Shown piece after piece: positions 53,379 to 60,000 of a stretch of 60,000 nucleotides of DNA (position 1 is the stretch's first letter; each line of letters opens with the position of its first letter). Both the position numbers and the translations under genes were made by a program. This DNA comes from Membranipora membranacea (lineage: Eukaryota; Bryozoa; Gymnolaemata; Cheilostomatida; Membraniporidae): NCBI GenBank assembly GCA_914767715.1, contig OU612070.1, positions 12,419,501-12,479,500 of the forward strand. Direction: 5' to 3'. The notes below the pieces were generated by a model, which saw only the letters and a program-made list of their open reading frames with translations, searched no databases and was not told the DNA's origin.

Positions 53379-53990
53379 ATTGATGCCATCACTAGCAGGA
53401 ATATAGTTTGAGAAAGAATGAGGCACCATATTGTGTCACATGATCAGTTATGAATGTTACTAGACTCTTATGAGCTTGAAGCTGGTGTGGCATTAATTTA
53501 AATGAGACACAAATAATCACAGCTCATTGTTTATCTGGGCTTTATTAGTGACATATTGGGAAAGCTCACTTGCAAACAGTGTAATTATGAGCTCATTTTA
53601 TGGTCAACACTAAGGAAAGCTTAGGGATTAGCTACACACAAGCCTGATCATCTGATGGATACCATAGAAACAGCTTCACCAAGATCAGTTCTACGATAGC
53701 TTTCAGACGATAAACATCAGGCAAAAGTGGACAATGAAAAATTAGAAACTGCAAATTCACCATAAATGACAGATTGCTCCTAGTGTACTAAAAATCTACA
53801 AAGAATGTGACCACATTATTACTGGTTGTGTTTCTTCTTGTGTATAGGAGGCTGATTTGACCTGACAATTTTTCAGTGGATAATACGGCTGTGGTGTTGA
53901 AAAGATGGAAAGATGGTGATCTTTGGTGAGTTTATTGCAGATGTAACCACATTCTGAAGTGTTTTGAACTTTATATCGCCCTAAAATTAA
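53379..53990 (+). repeat. Dispersed repeat B, copy 2
   Basis: Direct-orientation partner of 48990-49730. The two copies lie 4.3 kb apart and bracket the inverted-repeat region. Confidence 0.65.
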
Positions 53991-54769
53991 GGCACTTACA
54001 CAATGCGTTCTATCCATTTGCTTGGATTTGCTTTTCTCTCAAAGGCTATCAAACTCTGGCATCACGTGATTGATACTGTTTTGAGCAAAGGGGAGATGTT
54101 GTTCTGGTGATATGAATCTATGTCTTTTCGTACTTGTTCACTTTCATACTGACCAGTTCGTACTTGGGTCAGTTCGTATTTCCTGTATGAATGCGCAGGC
54201 GCAGTCTTTTACCTAATAGTGTGAGTCACCTATTAATAGCAGCTCTAGAGCTATTTTAACAGTAAATGAAATAAATTACATGAAATTATAGATATCTCAT
54301 AAACTAGTTGATGTACATGCCTGCAACCAGCCTGCCTTGACAATCTTCCCAGATGAAATGTTCTACCAACACTTACTAGTCGGAGTTTACTACTAACATT
54401 GATTCTTTTGCTTCATTATACTAGTTAGTCATATCACAATGATGATGATAATCATGGGGTATCATTCAACTGCCTCTGGATTACAGAAGCTAACATGCAT
54501 GATGCTTGAAGCTCATTCATGTTAGACTGTCTTGACAATATCCACTTGCTTGTAACTCCAGATGCTTTGCTTGCGGTTGAATTGCTATGTTATTATTACA
54601 TGATGGTCAGCAAGGATTGCCAGTGTGTTTGTAGTCACAACTTTTCAGGAGTTCTTGCGGATGTCACTTGGCACTGATAAGCAATAATAATTGATTTACT
54701 TTGAAGAAACTTGGTATGAGGTACTCATCATGGTAGTGCTGAGCAGTATAAACAAGCTAAGTGTATGTA

Positions 54770-54979
54770 TTAAAATGCAGGAACAATCTCCGAACTAAAA
54801 TATTTAAACCAACTTGCGACGGAATTATTTGGAAAAATAAACCCATTGTGCCACCCCTCCACATCATTGTTAGTACGTATCAGGTGTCTATACTGGGACC
54901 AGTCTTGTGGCTCCCAGTTTCCCAACCATGTGTCTTTTACATATTCGAGAAGTTCAGCCATAACCCGATCGGTCGTCAT
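54770..54979 (-). pseudogene. MULE-type transposase fragment
   Basis: About 70 residues read EYVKDTWLGNWEPQDWSQYR and then RTNNDVEGWHN. The RTNNxVEGWHN motif is characteristic of the conserved region downstream of the catalytic domain in animal Mutator-like transposases and related FLYWCH-linked proteins. After WHN the similarity stops, perhaps at a GT donor or a break. No catalytic domain was seen, so this is a remnant. Confidence 0.65.
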
Positions 54980-55190
54980 TGTCTTGATGAAATGAAATTT
55001 TGGCCCTTGTAATATTGGCCCAAGGCAAGTCTCTATGAGAATTGATAAGAAGTTGTACCATCATGAAATAATTAAAAAAGAAAATAAATTGGGAAGCACG
55101 AAACGTCCGTACGAATCGCCCTAAGTACAAATGATCTATGTACCGATGATATCACTATGCCCTTTGCAGTTGTTCATGCTTAGCTTTAGC

Positions 55191-55442
55191 TTATAACTCG
55201 ACTAGAAAGTTCGTTATCATGATGGAGCGTCGGGGGGAGAGCCTTGAATAGATTCTACTTCGTCTAAGTAAAGGTGTGCTGCGCTGGGAAATTGTCCTGT
55301 TCCTACTCCTGCTCCTACTTAGTCTAAGTAAAGGTGTGCTGCGCTGGGAAGTTGTCCTGGTCTTACTCCTGCTCCCACTTCTAATCCTACTTCTGCTTCT
55401 ATTTCTTCTGATGACAGGTGTACTGCGCTGGGTAATTGTCAT
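55191..55442 (-). CDS. Arg/Ser-repeat reading frame, uncertain
   Basis: 83 residues made of repeats of the type SQRSTPLLR followed by SRSRSRNRT. On the DNA level it is a tandem repeat of about 60-90 bp with CAGCGCAGCACACC blocks. The minus frame is RS-rich like splicing-factor tails; the plus frame of the same DNA is a Leu-rich run and looks like a shadow. There is no RNA-binding domain, no partner exon was found, and ATG 55442 is plain. It may be an exon of a larger gene or only a minisatellite. Confidence 0.3.
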   Translation of the reverse strand: MTITQRSTPVIRRNRSRSRIRSGSRSKTRTTSQRSTPLLRLSRSRSRNRTISQRSTPLLRRSRIYSRLSPRRSIMITNFLVEL

Positions 55443-55740
55443 GCCAGTCTCTCAATTTGTGATCCCTCTCATTTTTATTTTGTTTATTTGAGGTTGCCAT
55501 ATGGATTTAACTCTCATAATCTGCATAACCATCCCAGTCAAGAACTTCACAACCGATGTCTTGATGAACGCAGAACTTCTTGGGGCCTTGTAGAAATTTT
55601 AGCAAAATTTGGCTTCTTTTGCATATCAAACAGCGAAACCGAATTTAATTTTTAATTTGGTATCGAGCATCATCATCAATTCAATGTTGATATCATGTCA
55701 AGCTTCTACATTGATGCCCGACCATAGATCTACCCTGCAT

Positions 55741-55968
55741 CTATGGCGAGGCCTTGCTGGCTTGGTCCCCGCGCATATGAAGCTGTAACAATTGGATATT
55801 TTTCTGCAAGCTTTTTGATAGTAGGTAGCTCAGATCTGACTTCCAGTATTTCATTTGGTTGGTGTCATCCGACTGTTTCTTTAGTTTTAGGTATTGTTTA
55901 ATCTCAGCCTCCAGCTGTACATCTTTTGTTTCTGCTACACATACTTCTATGTCCTTGTCATAAGCTGA
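55741..55968 (-). pseudogene. hAT transposase C-terminal remnant
   Basis: The minus strand reads AYDKDIEVCVAETKDVQLEA, EIKQYLKLK and NQMKYWKSDLS. After a frame change it reads TIKKLAEKYPIVTASYA. The order E-I-x-x-Y-L ... YWK ... LAxKYPxV resembles the dimerisation region of hAT transposases. A frameshift and early stops show that it is broken. Resemblance is judged by eye only. Confidence 0.42.
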
Positions 55969-57249
55969 GATGATGAAATAGTAACTGGATCGAACTATTC
56001 TTAATAGTGATCAAAGAGATATAAGTTTGGTGGCAGAAATAATAATCACAACCATAAAAGGCTCAGATGAAGGGCACCAAAGATTATTGTTCTGAAAATC
56101 TGGAAAACCCTAACAGAATAAACTTGATCTTATGACTTATGTGTCTGATGACTCATTGTACCTACTGCACTCAGCTCTCTTATATATAAATGAATCAATA
56201 TGTTGAAAATCGGTGTAATGAAAACACCAATGATCTATCCAGAAAGGTTAAAGAACAGCAAAAAGTAGGTGATAGGGAGTATAGAGAAATTTATGAATTT
56301 TAGTGTGTTTAATGCTCATTTTTAAACACAATACTGCCAACATGAAATCAAGACTCCAAGACCAAAAGCAAGAAACTAGAATCAGAAAATTATGCAACTA
56401 CTTGAAACTACTAGATTGGTTTTTAACCTTCACAAGAGGATACAACCCCCATCCTTTTGAGAGAACCTGTAAGTTATCTATAGCAGTGGCTGTGTTTTCA
56501 ATGGCCATCTCACTGTCTTTGCTTGAAGGTCTAACCAAACAGTTGGGATTGTTGACAAGTTGGGAACTACTCATCTCAGTTAGGGACCACAGCGGCTGCT
56601 GATATTTTTAGATGCAAACTATTGATGAGCCTGTAGCAATGCAGCAGTCAATGTCACTTTGTTGTAAAGAATTTCAAAATATTAAGAATATATTCATTGC
56701 ACATATCAAAATCAAAATTTTTCAAAACATTAAATGCCATGTGAAGGCAAAATTATAGCTCTCTTTAAATTCTTTCTATGTGAGGCTAGGTATCTGCGGT
56801 AAATTGTCTAATGGTTGGAATAACACACATAGGCGCCAGGCGCATAAAATGATGGTAATACTTTTGTGGTAAAGCCTTTTAAAAATCACAACCCTATTGT
56901 AAAGAATGAACTGCAACCACTCAGTACAATTCCACCTATCAGAAATCTATAATGATCGGAGCTGTCGGGCCTAAAACCATGAAGTTGTTCCGCTGAAGAC
57001 GATATCTGAAAGAGTTGTCCTTGGGACAGGTGGACTAAGAATGTTTTTTTCTGCTTTCCAAAACTTCACTAGTCGACGCAGGCGCAAAGGCAGACCAAAG
57101 AGTATAGGGGGAATTCAGTTAAATTTCTGGACGATTGACTGATGACCATCTTCATGCCTAAGGCTGGCAAAGTCATCATCTGTCCTCAGAGCTGCGTTGA
57201 AGTCCAAACTCTACCTGATTTCCATTTATCTTTAGCACAGCCTCTCTCT
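55969..57249. other. Intergenic, nothing recognised
   Basis: No coding signal or clear repeat. The frame 56303-56602 has no family resemblance. Confidence 0.5.
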
Positions 57250-57690
57250 CCCCTTGTTTTTCCCACAGCCTGGTTTTCCCCACATCGGGTTTTTCCCATA
57301 GCTTGGATTTCCCATAGCAGGAGTTTCTTCATATTTTCGTTTTCCTTACATTTTGGACTTCCCCATAGCTCGGTTCTTCCTACAACAGGGTTTTCCCCAC
57401 GGCTGTGTTTTCCAGCAACAGTGTCTTCCCTACGACAGGGATTTCCCCACAACAGGGTTTTCCCCACTGCCTGGTTTTCCGTACATAGGGTTTTTTCCCA
57501 TAGTTTGGTTTTCCTCATAGCAGGGTTTCCCCATATCAGGGTTTCCAAGACAGCCTGGTTTTTCCCATAGTTTGGTTTTCCTTACGTCTTGGAGTTCCCC
57601 ATAGCTCGGGTTTTGCCACAACAGGGTTTTCCCCACAGCTGGGTTTTTCTTGCAACAGGGTCTTCCCCACGGCAGGGTTTCCCCGCATCA
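57250..57690. repeat. Degenerate 17-18 bp minisatellite
   Basis: About 25 imperfect units of the type GGTTTTCCCCACANCAG. Units whose length is a multiple of three keep frames open on both strands (minus: GENPVVGRTELWGS, NQAVGKTLLWGNP). The minus frames of 120 and 68 residues and the plus frame of 142 residues are therefore repeat artefacts unless transcripts show otherwise. Confidence 0.85.
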
Positions 57691-59550
57691 TCATGCTTCA
57701 CTCCCAGTGAGCTTAGATAGTGAATTCATAGAATTCTGTATGCTACCATCCATCAAGACAAATGATAAACGATGCTTTGTCCACTTTCTCAATGCACTCT
57801 GCTGATATTTTTTTTAAAGAATTAATTGATGGTTTTCATGTTGCAGGCCTTCGTCTTTTTTCTGACAACCACATCACTTCTTTCTTTTCTGTGGTCTGAC
57901 AGGATTTGTTGTCCCACATTGGTCAAGAACAACGATACATTTTAACTGTTTTTTGTTTACCCTTTATTCCTCTAGCGCGGATGGGCACTAGGCCTTTTTG
58001 TCTATCATGTTATTGGGTGCTATATATGCTATTTTCTCAACTTTTCCCCCTGACCAATATTGTATCTGTTCGCATATTTTCCCTTAAAGTATAGCGCAAT
58101 TCCTTTAGTGACTAGATTTCTGATAACCTCATCTTGGTTATTTTATTTTCTGAGTTATCTTTTTTTTTTCTGACAGCCACAACACTTCCTATTTTCTGGC
58201 CGTCTAACATCTGCCAAACCTTGCCGTTCTTTTAAAGTCTGGTCCCAATATTTCCCTCTCTTGCTGCAAATTATGTCACTCTGTTAATAATTTATGAGAT
58301 TATGATGTGGTTGTTGTTCTTAGCTATTAGCTACAAGCCATTAGCTATTGTCTTTCTCATATATAGCAGAACTTGCTGTTATTGTCAGAGGCTATTTTTA
58401 CCTCCTTTGATATCTATTGACCTTTCTTAGCTGGTTAAGCATTTCAAGGCATTCCGGCCTAACATTTGAGTTGCTTTCTTGGGCCGGCTGCATTTTCTTG
58501 GTCAGTAGAAATTCTAGCAGAGATTTGAACCCCCACTTCAGCAGGAGCTATTTTGGTAAAGCACTTGATAATCTACAGTGAACCATGGATTCTCTTGTAA
58601 AACAGTAAGCATTTATGTTTGCAGGGAGATATGATTGTGATATAATCTCTGCAGCTGCAAGTTGCATCTGCCATTGAGACTAGGTGGAGGCCTATGAGTT
58701 CTCCACTGGCTGTGACAGCCTGTGGTGTAACCAATCAGGAATTGATTGTCTATGATTTTACACCACCCTTACTGTTGTACACTACAGCCACGTTATTGTA
58801 GGAGGTAACGATTTTCACCTAATGTGTCCAGTTTGATTTTGGGAGATTTGTCATAGTAATCCAGAGCTTTATAATAGTCTTAATAGTTTCTCAACTTATG
58901 TGCTTTCAATAGCATAGGGTTGAAATAGACTTGGAATTCAGCAATGTCACCTTACAAGCTCCTGCCGCAGCGTCTGTTAACTCTGCGTAAAATTATGAAC
59001 AGAACATGGATTGTGATAATAAATAATGAGCACAATAAAATAAGAACTGTTTTTTTTAATCAAAATTCACTAATGATTGATTTCAGAAACAGATTGAATG
59101 ATCACAGGTTTTACATTTGCCAGTTTTCTGCTGACTGTTGTATTAGACTTGTACTTATAAATGTTTTCCTCGTGTACCTGTACTTGCCCGTGAATGGTTT
59201 TGGTACTTGCCAAATAGACAAAGACGCCTTTTCACTGCACATCATCTCTCCTTAATTCTCGGGTATAAGCCATAATTTACCGAGTGCCAACACTATCCAT
59301 AGACATTTCCAGGATATTTTCCTCGGCATCTTCTCCGGAGGCGACTGTTATTGATATCTTCTACGCTCATGCCTTGTCATCCTACTGATACTTAAAATGT
59401 AGCGTAGTGCAGTTATATTATAACAAAAGCTCTATCTATGGTATGTTTGGGTCGGGTTTGAGATACAGGACATGAATATGGATTGAAATATCCAGACCAG
59501 GTTTACATACATGCATCCTGAATCAATTTCTCATAAGACAATTTTTTCAC
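57691..59550. other. Intergenic, nothing firm
   Basis: TTTTCTGACANCCACANCACTT occurs at about 57857 and 58167, with a related copy near 49881, so part of this stretch belongs to a dispersed repeat. GGGTTCAAATCTCTG on the minus strand near 58520 resembles a tRNA B box without a convincing A box. Confidence 0.45.
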
Positions 59551-59856
59551 TGATGATTTATTTTATTTCAATTCTACTGTGACAGCTTCGACAGCATGAC
59601 AGTTAATACGATTAAAATTGTGGTCAATACTGTTATCAAGGATGAAAAGCGAGATACGATTAATGGCATAGTTTAGCAAAGTAAAGGTGCATAAATTTAA
59701 AACAAAACTAAAGTCAAAATATTAATTACGTAAAAATTGTTTCAATCTGAAGGACAAAAAATTGTCATGCCTGAAGCTCAAAAGTGAATAAATCGCTCTA
59801 ATGCTTCAATTTCATTTTTAATATCTGATCGTTGGTTGTTAGATATTGACGGTGTA

Positions 59857-59972
59857 TTAGGAGTGCTTACTCTGCTTCTTCTGCATCCTGGCCGGCAGAG
59901 TCCTGGCACTAGCTGGCCGAGGAGTCTTTGGCCGAGGAGCAAAGATAGAGACAGTATCACTAGGCTCATCCT
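59857..59972 (-). CDS. Probable terminal exon of a minus-strand gene at the window edge
   Basis: Read on the minus strand, an acceptor GCTCTTCATCAG is followed by a split codon. Then come DEPSDTVSIFAPRPKTPRP and ASARTLPARMQKKQSKHS and a TAA at 59857-59859. The acidic-then-basic, Pro/Arg-rich tail looks like a disordered protein C-terminus. An in-frame TGA at 59989-59991 bounds the exon. TTTATT (minus AATAAA) occurs twice near 59557-59567, a suitable poly(A) position. Gene identity unknown. The overlapping frame at 59778-59969 is less likely because it lacks this composition and signal. Confidence 0.4.
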
Positions 59973-60000
59973 CTGATGAAGAGCTTCCTCACCCTCTTCC

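Noticed and set aside
55276-55491. Leu-rich plus-strand frame resembling a membrane protein
   Set aside because: It is the complement of Arg/Ser codon repeats; the Leu runs follow from AGG/AGC/AGA codons on the other strand.
58500-58600. Possible tRNA or SINE head on the minus strand (GGTTCAAATCTC)
   Set aside because: The B-box-like match stands alone; no convincing A box or stems.

Overview
The window is animal (metazoan) nuclear DNA, AT-rich, from an invertebrate whose phylum I cannot fix. The reasons are split genes with GT-AG introns, an EML-family gene with three-unit (EML5/6-type) architecture, a sperm-type basic protein, a temptin-like secreted protein, a C-type-lectin-like protein, and dense short transposon debris (MITE, SINE, MULE, hAT and LINE fragments). 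No bacterial features, rRNA, intact tRNA or CRISPR array were seen.

1-30.3 kb, + strand: the 3' part of one long gene, an EML6-like WD40 microtubule-associated protein. Eighteen coding exons keep a continuous reading frame of about 885 residues. They run from the middle of the second EML unit, through an acidic linker and the HELP motif of the third unit, to the C-terminus. The last exon exists as two tandem copies 216 bp apart (29370-29394 and 29586-29610), and both fit the same upstream donor. Its 8.2-kb intron 7 holds a complete nested gene on the same strand for a divergent small GTPase-like protein (10966-12100). Its 6.5-kb intron 10 holds a 1.9-kb 12-bp minisatellite, a pogo-like MITE and a 1.24-kb near-perfect palindrome flanked by TTAA.

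30.3-48.3 kb: four compact genes separated by repeats. They are a three-exon protamine-like gene (+, 31285-32170) with TATA box and poly(A) signal; an intronless C-type-lectin-like gene (-, 36697-37422); an intronless membrane protein with SH3- and SH2-type tail motifs (+, 44269-44961); and a temptin-like gene with a Thr/Ser stalk and hydrophobic C-terminus (+, 46253-48265, first exon not found). Between the lectin and the membrane protein, 39.2-43.9 kb is a four-copy degenerate tandem array carrying a LINE-type PHD-finger fragment.

48.3-60 kb: mostly repeats. There are dispersed direct repeats, a fold-back element nested in a larger inverted repeat, MULE and hAT transposase remnants, an Arg/Ser-repeat reading frame, and a 17-18 bp degenerate minisatellite. 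A probable terminal exon of a minus-strand gene lies at the right edge.

The genes do not look like one pathway. Three neighbours (lectin-like, SH2-motif membrane protein, temptin-like) are surface or secreted proteins, but nothing in the sequence shows that they work together. Splice sites were assigned by eye from GT-AG signals, phase and remembered family resemblance; no search was run.
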